A DNA stretch of 64,000 nt from Tipula vernalis (Eukaryota; Arthropoda; Insecta; Diptera; Tipulidae), in the NCBI GenBank assembly GCA_958295665.1, contig OY282560.1, positions 192,264,061-192,328,060 on the forward strand. Direction: 5' to 3'. The translations under genes and the position numbers were made by a program. The notes under the pieces were generated by a model. The model had not been told where the DNA came from and made no database searches. It saw nothing but the letters and a program-made list of their open reading frames with translations. This document shows, in pieces, positions 1 to 11,690 of the stretch. The first letter of the stretch is position 1; every line of letters starts with the position of its first letter.

Positions 1-60
1 ATTGTGCCAAAAAAGCTGCCTAATTCTCATTATACTTATTTCAAGGAGAGATCTGTAAAG

Positions 61-835
61 ATTACTCTTCATTCTCTTATATATTTTATTGACAAATATT
101 TTGAGTATAGAGACTACGCAATGGTAACGTTTTTGTACATTGAGGGGCCTTTTACAACGTGCTTCCAGGGGATATAACACGATCACGTTCGAATCTAGGA
201 GTGGATGAATCACTCAAGGACTGGATATATCAAATGCTAAGAGGCAGGACCGTAAATGCCAGTAGGGGGAATCCTTCGCCAGAATATTTGCAGGCAGAGG
301 TAAATCACAAGATGGCTCACTGTCCCCTGCGTTGGAACTTGGTCAAAAACGACCTGTTGCTAGAGCTGTAAGAAAGTGGATTCATGGTGCTTGCTTACGC
401 GGATGATGTTGTTATTTTTTTCACTATGGGCCAATGGTTGTGGGTTGAATATAAACCCACACAAAACCGAATTTGTTCTCTTCTCCAGGAAATATAAAGT
501 TTCTCATATCGATCCTCCCACTTTAAATGGGTTCAGATTGACTTTTACAGATCAAGCAAAGTTTCTGTTTTTTGTTGTTGGGAAAGGAGGGCGGGCTGGA
601 GCCCTGCATCGCACATTGGCTTTATACCGCAGTAGTCAGACCCAGACTTTTGTATGGGGTAATAGTTTGGTGGCCTACTCTGGACAAAACTGTCAACCAA
701 AAGTTGTTGACGAAAGTTCAGAGAACAATATCTAGATATCTTGGGAAAAAAGTTGGCAGCTTGTACTGCCAAACATCTGAAATCCACCTTAATGTGGACC
801 TGCAACAATACAGGGCACTCATCTATATTGTGTAA
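61..835 (+). pseudogene. LINE reverse transcriptase fragment, broken
   Basis: The frame changes several times. Around 121 the reading VTFLYIEGPF corresponds to the RT block carrying the first catalytic Asp (VTFLDIEDAF in the sister copy at 55.3 kb), but here that Asp is lost. From about 200 LGVDESLKDWIYQMLRGR is readable. The polymerase YADD region near 395-410 reads AYADDVV before the frame is lost. CGLNINPHKTEFVLFSRK follows at about 437-490, and a thumb block (VRPRLLYG, then LTKVQRTISRYLG) occupies about 625-745. There is no intact start or full-length frame. The order of motifs is seen directly; the RT assignment is family knowledge. Confidence 0.75.
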
Positions 836-956
836 CAAAGAGATTTCCAAGGCCATACTGTTCCGTCACCATCTTTAGACACAAAGTTTCGGACTAGGAT
901 CCCATTCAGAGAGGGTGAGGATGATGGATGCAGTTTTGGAACCAGAGGTTATAAAT

Positions 957-1489
957 TTCTTCACTGATGGTTGAAAACGGGATGGAAACGGTGGGGCTGT
1001 GGTGTTTTGCGAGGACTTTATGTTAAACCTCTTCTTCTGTCTCCTCGAAAACTTTAGCATTTTTTAAGCTGAAGTAGCACATCATACTTAATATCTCGGC
1101 AGGTCTATCCAAAGTTGGACTTGGCGAAATCCAAACAGCTGATCTCAGTTCAGCGGAGTCAGATTAGTGTGGTTGATGAAGTAACTACAGGGCATTGTCT
1201 CATAGTACGGCTTGCGAGTAGACTTGGTTTCTTCTCACATCACTACTATCGTAGTTGCGAGGAACAAGAGGAGGAAGAGACTGTACCTCATCTCCTTTGC
1301 ACCTGCCCTCGACAGGCACGAAACAGACTAACATTTCTAGAGGCACTTCTCTTCAATGACCAAACGGACCTCAGCAGAATGGACGTCAGGAGTATTAAGC
1401 GTTTCATTAACAGCTCAAACTGTTTCGATGAGCTGGAGGATGAACAGTTGAATCGTGGTATGGCTACGGATCACCGCCATCTAACCTAA
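957..1489 (+). pseudogene. LINE RNase H start and C-terminal Cys/His domain remnant
   Basis: At 957 FFTDG is followed by an in-frame TGA, matching the start of a LINE RNase H (first catalytic Asp in the TDG motif). About 100 bases later the RNase H core is missing and a second open stretch (1115-1489) reads TGHCLIVRLASRLG, then a CxxC-like and HLLC...CP block (CEEQEEEETVPHLLCTCP). That block is typical of the C-terminus of I, LOA and R1 LINE ORF2 proteins. The sequence ends in AT-rich DNA soon after the stop. The piece is non-functional because the RNase H is deleted and interrupted. Confidence 0.7.
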
Positions 1490-1503
1490 TCTAACCAAAT
1501 AAA

Positions 1504-1756
1504 AAAAATCGCAAGCCGGGAAATCCCCGGTCACACTTTTGATACAATAGCTCGATTGAGGGGTCTTGTTTTGAGAAATTCTACTAAATGATCTTGGTTT
1601 TGAAAATATGGACAAAAAATTATTTTTTTCCAGTATTGGTTTTGGCACCCTGTCGATAGACCTAAATTTACTCAACAAATTCTTTATTATTTTAACGTAA
1701 TAGCTGTGCACCTCGTTTTTGTGAATATTTTCAAAAGTTTGCTCATTCAAGGTCAT
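1504..1756. other. Spacer between two LINE copies
   Basis: I see no recognisable coding or repeat structure here. A 91-codon minus-strand frame overlaps it but has no recognisable domain. Confidence 0.5.
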
Positions 1757-2503
1757 CCTAAGTGGTTTGGCGTTTATTGGAGGGGGGGACCAAAGTTGAG
1801 TAGATTGATCTACCAGCTCCGTAACCTTCCAGTAGGGTGCGCATCACGTATGCTGTTCTAGTCTTGTCATTAGGTAGCTGCGTGATGGGTACAATTGTGT
1901 AAGGGGTAACCTGATCACAATTCGCAAGTGTACGTACTGCCTCCTCGTGGCAACCACTGGTAACTAAGGCCACTTGGCACATTTTTGGCCATTTGGCACA
2001 GGCTAAAGTACGGCGCTAAAGGAGAAAACCTTGACAAAAACCCTAATCTAAGGTGGAACAGCATATGCCGAAAGATGAATGGCTGATAGGTTAATCAGCC
2101 CAAAATCCAGTTTTATTTGGTCTTATTTAGCCTTCCTGTAGTAAAGCTGGGTGACCTACAGGTGATTTGCAATTCCCAGCAACTCATAAGAGTAAAATCA
2201 AACGGAATACGGGGCAGGAGTAGGAATATACGGGAGTGGGACAACCCCCTCGAGGTCCTTGAGCTCCAATGCTACCGTCTTCCTAGCGGAACTACATGCT
2301 GTAGTAAACATCTAGGAGGGAGAGCAATAAGCCCAGATAGTATGTATCACGTACCGGGAGGCATTATTGTCAGGTTCATTAAGAACCTGAATATTGACTG
2401 GACGGATAATTTAGCAGGGGCCAGCACAATAGATCTTTTAGGTCGCAGTGCGAAGTGGCTGATCGTCCGCATGGCCCCCTCAATAATAATAATAATAATA
2501 AGG
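1757..2503 (+). mobile_element. Internally deleted I/LOA-type LINE (family B), both ends kept
   Basis: Positions 1757-2200 align, with many substitutions, to the 5' untranslated region of the longer copy at 43331-43770 (shared blocks such as GGACCAAAGTTGAGTAGA, TCACAATTCGCAAGTGTA and GCCTCCTCGTGGCAACCA). At about 2210 the sequence jumps to the RNase H region (compare 45528 onward), then to the 3' region near 46240 (CATCTAGGAGGGAGA; ATTGACTGGACGGATAAT). It ends with an (AAT)n run at 2481-2502, the kind of short tail known for I-type LINEs. All of ORF1 and most of ORF2 are absent, so the copy is about 0.75 kb and non-coding. Confidence 0.75.
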
Positions 2504-2928
2504 TCATCCAAGGTACCACACCAATTTCCTTCTTTCGTCTGATAACATTCATACACAGTACTTCCTCTATAGTTATAGCATAACTATTTTCGAGTAACAC
2601 CAGGTGCACTCCGTCCTACCCCCTTTTAAATTAAAACCCGCAATACCAGTTTGTATCAAAAGATAAGAATTTATTTTCCTTGCTGCGAATAAAATGATAA
2701 AATTCTTAATTGCGTTACCTAATAATGTTTTCTTAGAACTATACCAGAAATATCTAAATTTATGTGGCTCCATCAACACACTTTGTTTTTTTTACGAGTT
2801 TAATTTTTGTCGCGCTTTCGCGATACCAATCGATTGAATTAGATTTTCAGAGCCAAATCTGCCCCTAATGATCTAATGTCTGCTGTGAGATGTGTTGCTT
2901 GATGAATTTTATAAAATAATAGGGTAAG
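2504..2928. other. AT-rich spacer
   Basis: I see no gene, RNA or repeat. Minus-strand open frames here show no recognisable domains. Confidence 0.5.
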
Positions 2929-3246
2929 AGACAAAATCTCGAGAGTCAAAATCCCCAGGTTACAAAATCCCGAGGATACAAAATCCCTAGGATATTTTTA
3001 TTTTACTTTAAAATAAAATGGTTCTTCACCAAAAGGGGCGGTCCTCGAGATTTCCTCGGGATTACGGGATTTTGTACACTCGGGATTTTGCCTCCTCGGT
3101 ATTTTGTACTGTCGGGATTTTGTACCCTCGGATTTATGTATCCTCGGGATTTTGTACCCTCGGGATTATGTACCCTCGGATTTTGCACCTTCGGGATTTT
3201 GTCCCTCGGGATTATGTCCCGCGGGATTTTGTCCCTCGGGAATATG
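2929..3246. repeat. Inverted 16-bp minisatellite (foldback-like)
   Basis: Four units of about 16 bp (consensus TACAAAATCCCGAGGA) run from 2929 to 2991. After a 51-bp AT-rich spacer, about twelve units in the opposite orientation (consensus CTCGGGATTTTGTACC) run from 3043 to 3246. The two consensuses are reverse complements, so the arms could pair. Open frames across the array on both strands are by-products of the repeat and are not called as genes. Arms made of short tandem repeats in inverted orientation are known from foldback-type elements; whether this is one is inference. Confidence 0.85.
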
Positions 3247-5742
3247 TTACCAACCAAAAATAGTACTGCCCATTGTAAAATAATTTACCAACATTTTTTA
3301 AATGGGCATTACATGTGTAATTCACATTTAACCTCATTACTGTGACACCGCAAGTATAAAATCAAGATAAATATTTATTATCCCGTATAATTATACGACA
3401 TAGCAGCAAATCGTTAATAAAGATCATTTCATTTTAATTCACAATCAAACAACATAACATGGGGCAAATACATGTACATAGAATATATTAACTAATGTTC
3501 TTAGACACCCAATAAGACGGGTTTTGACAAATTTTATATCTTTACGCCCTCAAACAATTATATTTTAAAGTTATTAATCTCCGTAACAAGTGAAAGATGT
3601 AAATGAAATGTGTGTGCGTGGCGCACTCTTGTATGAGTAGTTTTTTTTATCTTGAGATGTAAATCATTATTTTATATTGTATTAAAAAAAAAAAAAACAA
3701 GAAACATTAATTTGTAATTTATATTTATTTTTTCCTAAATTATTATTTAGCTTTGTTTATTTTTTAGCTGTAATTTATATCCTAAATAAAAAAAAACAGC
3801 CTAAACACAAAAACCATATAAACTAAGAACTGACAGACAGACTTATTATTAGTTTCTTGTAATTTTTAATGATTATTCATGTCGTTTTTGGAGGGAAAAT
3901 ATAAAATATTACCACTTTGCTGTGTGTATGAATTGGTGGATATGTTGTTGGTTTTTTTTTTTTTTTTTGGCATGTTAAGTTAATGAACCTTAAGTCGGAT
4001 AATGGAATATATACATATATGTATGAATGAAAGTCTGAATAATTAATCAAAAAATGTTTTTTGTTGTTTTTGTTTTTATATTTCGATTTTGATAATCATA
4101 CGCACGAAAAAGTTAAATGTCAACATGATAGTTTGGAGATAATAATCTTTATAAGACGCAAAGAACAAAAAAAAAAACAGAAAAGGTTGTATATTGCGAT
4201 GAGATTTGTAATTAGTACCTCTATGTTTTAAATCAAATATATGCTGGTTTGGTTATTTTGAGTAATCGTATATGCATAATAAAAATAAATTAAGTCCATA
4301 ATTGATTGTATGTATACCGTATATCCAATCGTATAATACAGTATTAGACCTACTTTCCATTACCAACGATGCACCGATATTATAATATACGAAAATCTTG
4401 ATTGGAAGTCTTACGGCTAAGCAACAAACCTTTTTTATAAATTACATTGTATGGCTATCATAATTTTTCTCGTACAAATTCAATTTATAAATATTTCACC
4501 AATTATTTTATCATTAAAATGAAATCAACAAAATATATTTATAAAATTATTATTATTATTATTTATAATAAAAAAATTTATTATTGTACAAATTAATGAT
4601 TTGGTATTTTTACATCAACATTTTTGAAAGATCAATAATCATAATTGATGATCAACAAAACAATATTTAAATGCTTATATTTTGTGATGAAGTAATAATT
4701 GAAAGCAAAACTGACTTATTCTTATAAATATACAAATACAGTATCTAATTCAAGTGATCTTTCAATTATTGTGTTTCCATTCAGCGCAACTTAATAGTTA
4801 ATATATCGGCGTGCATAACACACAACAAATAAATGTTCTAATTTTGTTAACCATTTCTAATCGAAGGTTATTGTGTCAAAGAGAATATCGGATATTATGT
4901 GTACCTACATAAATTTTGTTTGGTTTTGTTGTTGTGCGCAATGTGATTTATGAATATTGAAACAAATTGGTTGAACAATTTATTAAAATTGTTTGCGGTA
5001 AAAGTTAATTTTGAAATTGAAAGTTAACAAAAACAACAAAATATTTTTTTTTCTTTTAATTGATTTAAATGGTTTTTGTGCTTGGAATGAGTCATATCGA
5101 CCATACGGTGGTTCTTTTAGTTAATTGTTGGATTAATTTGAGTCAGAGGTGATTTATTTTATTTTTTGTAATTCAATTTGTTGACAATAGACTATATAGA
5201 TAGTTGACTTTGTTTGGCATAAATTATTTCGAAGTGACACAGATAATTTATAAATTGTTAGGCTAGTCGTTCGGTCATGTGTAGCTATATGGATTTCAAT
5301 GGCAAAATTGTATGTCCGAATAATTAATAGAATCTAAAAAGTCGACCATTTTAAAGGTAACTTCGTTTTACGTCTTTTCTACTTAATTTCGATTTATTCG
5401 ATCAAATTGTGCAGAGGGCCTATCGAAAAAATTCTCAGCGGATTTTTACAAATGCACATGGCAAAATAGGGCCGCTATTTAGTTGGCGGATTTTGTAAGA
5501 TTGATGGTATTTTTGTGGAAAATAGGTTTTTTGTAAATGATAAATTTAATTTTAAATAAATTAAATAATATTTAAATGTAAGTACATGAATTATTATTAT
5601 TAATTTATGTGAATAATATCACAAATTCGATTTATCAAGTCTTATAACAGAAATTATTAGTATATGGTATAATTTATTTTTTTTTGTGCCCAATGAAATA
5701 AAAAAACTGAGAAGATATGAAGAATTTCCGTTTTACAAACAT
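3247..5742. other. Long AT-rich non-coding stretch
   Basis: About 2.5 kb with A or T runs (for example 3685-3697 and 3953-3968) and no open frame of note. No transposon ends, splice-bounded exons or RNA genes were recognised. It may be intron or intergenic DNA of the host. Confidence 0.5.
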
Positions 5743-5750
5743 TTCATGAT
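5743..5750. repeat. hAT target site duplication, left
   Basis: TTCATGAT directly precedes the left TIR and is repeated perfectly at 15774-15781 directly after the right TIR. An 8-bp duplication is the hallmark of hAT insertion. Confidence 0.9.
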
Positions 5751-5836
5751 CAGTGCTGTCACTGTTGGTTAGCCAGAGCGGAGTAGATTTTCCGGAAAAA
5801 AGCAGTAGATTGGGAAAAAGCGGAGTAGATAAAATT

Positions 5837-5841
5837 AAACT
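5837..5841. repeat. BEL target site duplication, left
   Basis: AAACT directly precedes the left LTR and is repeated at 12772-12776 after the right LTR. A 5-bp duplication fits BEL/Pao insertion. Confidence 0.85.
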
Positions 5842-6402
5842 TAAATAATATTCAAAACAATTATAGAAACACGTTTCCCGAAACATAAATATGTCAGCAC
5901 GGCTTTAAATGCTACTCTTTTTCAATCAATTTTATTTTATGAAAAAATGGTGGTTCTCATTTGTTGATGGAGTGATGGCGACTAAAAATTATTTTTATTT
6001 TTGTTACAAAATTAATTTTGATAGTACATAAAAATTATGTTAGGTGGCTATTCATTAAAGCAAACTGAATTTAACCAAAATAATAACTACTGAATGCAAC
6101 CAACAAAAATTTGACATGATAATAATAATACGGTCAGCTGTCATTACTGGATATAAACAAATCACTGGTAAGCTAAAAAGATTACAATATTTACGTAACT
6201 TGCATTGAATGCTATTAATTAAGTACTATAAATGTTTTTCAGAATTCTACAATCACGCTTAAATATATGATTGCAGTATAATGACAACTTTTGAAATATT
6301 ACAGATAAGTTTTGAATACAAATTTTACTCTAAATGACAAGAAAATAAATATCTTAATATATTCTAGGCATAGGCATCTATACGTCATCTGTTGCTTCAA
6401 CA
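5842..6402 (-). repeat. BEL/Pao element 1, 3' LTR
   Basis: This 561-bp segment is almost identical to 12211-12771: I count about four substitutions by eye and no indels. In element orientation it begins TGTTGAAGCAAC. The element reads on the minus strand, so this left copy is the 3' LTR. It follows the purine-rich CCGGGAGTA on the minus strand (6403-6411), a possible polypurine tract. Confidence 0.93.
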
Positions 6403-6445
6403 TACTCCCGGACTATTAAAACTCGAGTTTTTAATACACAAATGT

Positions 6446-8078
6446 TTATGAAATGGTGTTGGAGTTACTGGATTCTTCATCTGATATCAATTGGCATACT
6501 TTGACAATCGGCCTTCTTATGATCCCTGATGATGTTTTGACTGATACGACACGTACTAAACCATTCTTGCCTGGATGACATTCGAAAATACGACCCATTG
6601 GCCATTTCGAGGGAGGCATGTTGTCTTCTTTTAGCAGGACAAAGTCACCAATCTTGATGTTATCTAGTCTTTTACTCCACTTTCGGCGTTGCTGAAGGGT
6701 GTGCAAGTAATTGATTCGCCATTCTTTCCAGAAGCCTTGCATTCTGGCTTGCACATTCTGCCATCTGGAAAGTCGATTACCTTGCAAATGATCCAATGAG
6801 GGTTCAGGGATTGCCGTTATGGGTTCGCCGATTAAAAAATGAGCTGGTGTTAGCGCACATAAGTCATCGACATCATTGCTCATCGGACACAAAGGTCTGG
6901 AATTGAGTATTCCCTCGATCTGAATTAATAACGTTTGCATTTCATCAGATGTCATCATGGTGTTTCTGGTTACTCGCTTCAAATGATGTTTGATAGATTT
7001 TACCCCAGATTCCCACAAACCTCCAAAGTGTGGGGCATTGGCTGGATTTAGAATAAATTTAATTTCGTTCTGTGAAATAAAGTTCGAAATTAGTTGGCTT
7101 TTATTATTTAGTTTATATAATTCATAAAGTTCTCCGATTTTTCTCTTAGCTCCAACGAAATTTGTTCCATTGTCGGACATGATGTCTAATGGAATACCTC
7201 TCCGGGATATAAATCGGCGCAGAGCAGCAATGTATGCTTCAGCTGTCATATCGTGGCACAACTCTATGTGAACGGCCTTCGTGGCAAAGCAGACAAAAAT
7301 GCATATGTACCCCTTTATGATTGGACTTCGACCTCTACCGGTTTTCGATTTAATATATAGTGGCCCGGCGTAGTCTACACCAGTATGTAGAAAGGGACGG
7401 CTGGGTGTGATTCTGGCTGTAGGTAAGTTACCCATAAGTTGTTGCGACGTAACAGCTCTCTGTCTTCGGCATTCTAAACATTTGTGAATGAAATGTCGAA
7501 CGATATGTCTGCAATTAATCACCCAGTATTTTTGACGAATGATACTGGTTTGTAGAGTTGGTCCTGGGTGTAGGTACCGAATATGCGTATCGTTGATGAT
7601 TTTTGCACACAAGATGTGATTTCCTGGTAGCACCATCGGATGTCTCGCGTTGAATGATGCGTCTAAATTATCTAATCGTCCTCCGATTCTGAGGATGCCT
7701 TTGCTGTCGATGAATGGAGATAACGATATCAGTTTACTTTTTGAGCCAATTTCTTTGTTTTGTTTCAATGCGTGGAGTTCTTCCTTGAATTTTTCAGATT
7801 GGGCCCACATCACACACAATTTTTCGACCTTCTTCAAGATGTCTACCACGTCCAGATTTCTATACGCCTTTCGCCATCGTAATACTCTCGCCAGAATTCG
7901 TTTGATCTTCATATATGAGTCGACTCTCACGAATAAATACTCCAGCAGGTGTTTTGGTTCAACGTCTGACTGGGACATCAAGGAAACCTGTCGTTCTTCC
8001 AGATTAGTTTTATCGATTTTTACCTGACTGGGCCATTCATCTTCTGGGCTTAGTAATTATCCTGGCCCATTCCACCAT
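6446..8078 (-). pseudogene. BEL/Pao integrase region (with upstream RNase H tail)
   Basis: The open part (6446-7981, 511 codons) has the retroviral-type integrase layout: an HHCC zinc-binding site (His133, His138, Cys168, Cys171) and a catalytic triad of Asp203 (GVDYAGPL), Asp270 (SDNGTNF) and Glu324 (GLWESGV). Then comes the BEL C-terminal domain (DFVLLKEDNMPPSKW). The frame continues upstream past 7981 without an ATG until an in-frame TAA near 8058, where related proteins have Trp. It is therefore the C-terminal part of a polyprotein, not a separate gene. The enzyme would insert element cDNA into the genome. All catalytic residues are present, but the polyprotein is interrupted. Confidence 0.9.
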
Positions 8079-9573
8079 TGATTACATTTCAAGAATTGCA
8101 CAGTAGTAGCGCCTCTGGAAGCAATGTCCGCGGGATTGTCTCTTGAAGCAACATAACTCCATTTGACTCGGGGAGTATTTTCCAAGATTTGTGCGGTTCT
8201 ATTCCCGATGAAACTCTTCCAACGTCTGGGAACATCAGATAGCTATGATATAACTATTTTTGAGTCGGTCCATGCGAAACACTCTACATTGTCAGTACAC
8301 GTTTGGTATGGTTCATAAGTCTGCTTAACAAAACCGCTCCACAAAGCTCTAGTCTTGGAAGTGACAATTGTTTCAATGGTGCAACCTTCGTTTTTGCCAC
8401 TATGATTCTGGTGTTTAAAGTTCCATTGCTGTGTGTTGAACGTAGATAAACTACCGCTGCATAAGCATGCTCCGATGCATCACAAAATCCGTGGATTTGA
8501 AGGTTCGTTGCTGATTTAGTTGTCATTAAAAAACGAGGAACTTCTATGCTCTCCAATTCCTGCAGTGAAGTTTGATTCGCCATCCATTGTTGCTTGATAT
8601 CTTCGGGAAGTGGATCGCCCCAATCTAGTTTTCTCAGCCAAAGTTTCTGGAGAACTATTTTGAATGTAATTACTGCGGGTGCAACCCAACCTAGCGGATC
8701 AAAGATGCGAGAAATCTTAGACAACATTTCACGCTTGGATACCACATTGTTGTCTCCAAGGTTGATTTTATATGAGAATGTGTCATTTGTTGGGTTCCAT
8801 TGGAGTCCCAACGTTTTTACTGTCGCTGGACTATCATCAATACAAAGGCTGGTTTTCTCTCTGAACTCGGGTGCAATTGTGTTCAATACTTCTGTTGAAT
8901 TAGACTTCCACTTGCGGAGGTTAAATCCACCCTTAGTTAACATAGATGATAGGTCCTGTATAGCAAATTTTGCGTCGACGATTGACTCAGTCCCAGATAG
9001 ACAATCATCTACATAAAAATCACGTTTTGCAATATGGGATCCTACTGGGTGCGCTGCCTTGTAGTCGTTTGCGATTTGATGTAATGTACGAACTGCCAAA
9101 AATGGGGCAGAAGACGTTCCGTACGTGAATGTATTTAATCGAAACGTTCTCATTGGTTCATCAAAAGAATTCCTCCAAACGATTCGTTGGTAGTTTTGAT
9201 CCTCCTGGCTTACTTCAACCTGCCTGTACATTTTCTCGACGTCTGAGGAAAAGGCAATGACATGCTTTCTAAATGATGTTATAATGGACACTAAATCCTT
9301 CTGAATGGTGTGTCCAACAAGCAATCGATCATTCAGTGAGATTCCGGACGACGATTTGCATGAACCGTCAAATACGACGCGCAGTTTTGTCGTAGTACTA
9401 TTATTTTTAATAACGGCGTGGTGAGGTAAATAAAAACACTCTGTTTCTTGGCATGGTGGATCGGTAGATGGTATCTCATGCATGTGCCCTAGAGTCAAAT
9501 ATTCGCCCATGAAGTCGCGGTATTGTTGCTGAAGGTTTGGAAACCTTAAAAACTTCCGCTCCATTGAAATCAA
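8079..9573 (-). pseudogene. BEL/Pao reverse transcriptase and RNase H-like region
   Basis: The main open part (8284-9573, 429 codons) carries the BEL/Pao RT: RVVFDGSCKSS, first catalytic Asp in FSSDVEKMYRQV (residue 111) and the YVDD box at residues 187-190. The Pao-type RNase H-like region follows (KISRIFDPLGW; GFCDASEHAYAAVVYLR; LPRLELCGA). The frame stops at 8284-8286. The related continuation (ECFAWTDSKIVIS) is found in another frame just downstream, with a TAG near 8238 where a Trp is expected. At least one frameshift and one stop therefore separate RT from integrase. The region would copy element RNA into DNA in the cytoplasmic particle. Confidence 0.9.
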
Positions 9574-9602
9574 CCGACTGATTGCTGCCGATTTCGAATA
9601 TC

Positions 9603-11189
9603 CTAATTCCCCAGAATCTGTTCGGAACGGCAGCCTGACGACATAACGACCGCATCGTAGTTCCGTGAATGGGTATTAATGATATGACTCTCACATCTTG
9701 CCTCTGTCTCAGATATTGTTGATGCAACGGGAACCTCTTCCACTTGCCAGAATCTTTCCAATAATCTTGGTATATCTTCTTCTTGTATGGTCGCGGTAAA
9801 CACCTTTGAGTTTACGGGTTTTCCTTGTGCTGCTCCCGAAATGACCAATCTGAACTTGGTTGACTGGGCAATGAGTTGGTCTTTGATGATAAGCTTGTCA
9901 GACAGAAGTACACTAAAGAATATGTCGGCTCCGATAAGAATATCAATTTTGCTTGGAGTGTAATATGTTGGATCAGCTAACTCCAGATTTTTCGCGTGCA
10001 TCTCATTGACCCATTGCGCTTCGACTTTGAACTGAGGAATGGTTGATGTCAATTTTGAAAGAATGAGTGCTTCAATTTTGTAGCATTGACTGGTTTCAAA
10101 TCTGGATTGAATGGTTAGCTTCACTAGGCCTTTTGACGTTGAAGCTTTCGCCTCTGATATCCCCGTTACAACAACATTTGAACAAGATCGTGCTAAATTC
10201 AACCTTTGAACGAGGGTCTTGCTAATGAATGTTGATTGGGACCCTGAATCCAATAACGCGCGAGCTACATGCAGCTGTCCAGCGGAATCATGCACGTGAA
10301 TTAATGCAGTTGGCAATAGCGCGAGACGCGAAGTGCGGGCACTGAGCGCTGTAGTGCTTGTACTCATGTTGGATTGTTGGCCAACCCCAGAATCTTTAAG
10401 TGAAACTTCTGCCACTAATGTTTCCGTTTGGGCAACTGAACTGACTGGTGCCGATGATTTTGGTGTGACAGATCCTGCTTCGAGATGAAGCAATGTGCTA
10501 TGCTTCTCGTTACAGCGACGGCATGAATTCTCCGTGGGACATTGACTAACCTCATGGCCTTTCCTGAGACAATTATAACACACTCCCGACACTTTAACTA
10601 CGCGTCTCCTGTTCTCGATTGTCATTCGTTTAAATTTGAGACACCTCCACAAATAATGTTGACGATTACAACACGGACACTTTTCTAAATTTGATGAACT
10701 ATGCATTGATTTCACTGTCACTGTTGACGGTTTGGTTCCCTTTTTCTTGGTATCACAGAAAGCACTTTCTTTCAATTCAAGGAATTCTTCGGCCGTCGGA
10801 AATTCTTGTTCTAGAGTTTGGTTGGCCCATGCGATACGGGTTTCGTCGTCTACTATCGACAACATAATGCGAATAAGCCAGGGATCTCTAGTTTCGGCTT
10901 GAGGACCCAATGATTTTATGCCTCTGAATATTTCATCCGAAGAATCGCTTATTTGACGTAGTGTTTGAGGAGAACCAGTGTTTGCGGATGGCAGATCAAA
11001 AAATCGATCAATTAATGAATTTAATATTGGTCGTTTTTTGTGATATCGCTGCACCAATTCGTCCCAAGCTTCAGTGTAGTTTGCTTCTGTGACTAAAAGG
11101 TTTCTAATTATAGTGAGCGGTGGACCCTTGAGCAAGCCTTTTAGAATTTGGAATTTGTGCACTTGTGATATGTTATTGACATTATGCAC
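9603..11189 (-). pseudogene. BEL/Pao gag C-terminal part, zinc knuckles and aspartic protease
   Basis: This 528-codon open stretch starts inside the DUF1759-type gag domain (LKGLLKGPPLTIIRNL; YTEAWDELVQRY). It continues with Cys/His clusters (residues about 171-183, then CYNCLRKGHEVSQC at 204-217 and a third cluster to about 236) and the DUF1758-type protease with ALLDSGSQSTF (catalytic Asp at 314). Near 9650 the frame is lost: the protein joining protease to RT (YVVRLPFRTDSGELGYSKS) reads in a second frame. Upstream it is separated from the gag N-terminus only by a TAA at 11286-11288, because the frame between 11189 and 11286 is open (LPHVTIDKFSGEYETW). Confidence 0.9.
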
Positions 11190-11285
11190 CGAGGAAGTAT
11201 ATAAATCGTAAAAGGATGGCCAAGTTTCGTATTCGCCCGAAAATTTGTCGATAGTTACATGCGGTAATTTAACGTTCTCGGACGA

Positions 11286-11690
11286 TTAAATAATTGATCG
11301 CTCATTGATGGCTTGAGTACGATCCGCGAGATTCTCCAAAAATATCCTTTGTTGATCCAAGAGTTGATCGAATGAATTATTATTTCCGGCCTGTGGATTT
11401 GTAGGTGGTTGCTTTTTCCGAAATGATTCCAGTAGCATTGATTTTGTTTTAAAGAATTTTTCTTTGAACTCTTCTTGCTTTAATTCGACATTTGCAGTGG
11501 GATTATTTGCAAGAATGATAGCCACTTGAGTTTCATGTTCTTGAAATTCACGCCAGAGCTCGTCGAGTTTATTTATTCTCACTTCAATATCGCAACATGT
11601 GGTGTCCGCATTTATTGCAAGAGCGAATTTTTTCAGTACCGTTAACGATGCCAAAACGCGGCCACGTGATTGTACTGCTGTAGCCGCCAT
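11286..11690 (-). pseudogene. BEL/Pao gag N-terminal part
   Basis: The ATG at 11690 starts a 134-codon stretch (MAATAVQSRGRV) with a helical, charged N-terminal gag region. It stops at TAA 11286-11288, after which the same frame continues into the rest of gag. The start is supported by its position about 500 bp after the 5' LTR and primer-binding-like site. A single nonsense change thus cuts the structural protein early. Confidence 0.85.

Larger units (their letters stand above)
1..1503 (+). mobile_element. Decayed non-LTR retrotransposon (LINE), I/LOA/R1-like family A, copy 1
   Basis: Reading + strand, this segment holds RT palm remnants, an RT thumb block, a RNase H start and a C-terminal cysteine/histidine block in the order expected for a LINE of the I/LOA/R1 group. 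It matches the minus-strand LINE at 54850-56115: both share the block around ATGGTAACG after 'tatagagactacgca', then LGVDESLKD and QMLRGR. The window edge cuts the left side. The right end is a CTAACCTAATCTAACC stretch followed by an A-rich run near 1485-1508, which looks like a LINE 3' end. Stops and frameshifts are numerous and the RNase H is mostly deleted, so it is dead. The clade assignment is by motif memory, not by a tree. Confidence 0.8.

Noticed and set aside
2929..3246. CRISPR-like array
   Set aside because: Repeats are contiguous without unique spacers, are inverted in part, and the DNA is from an insect.
3003..3345. Proteins of 81-85 codons on both strands
   Set aside because: They are translations of the 16-bp minisatellite, with period-driven repeats and no domain.
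9476..9727. 83-codon minus-strand frame as a separate gene
   Set aside because: It is the out-of-frame reading of the BEL protease-RT junction.
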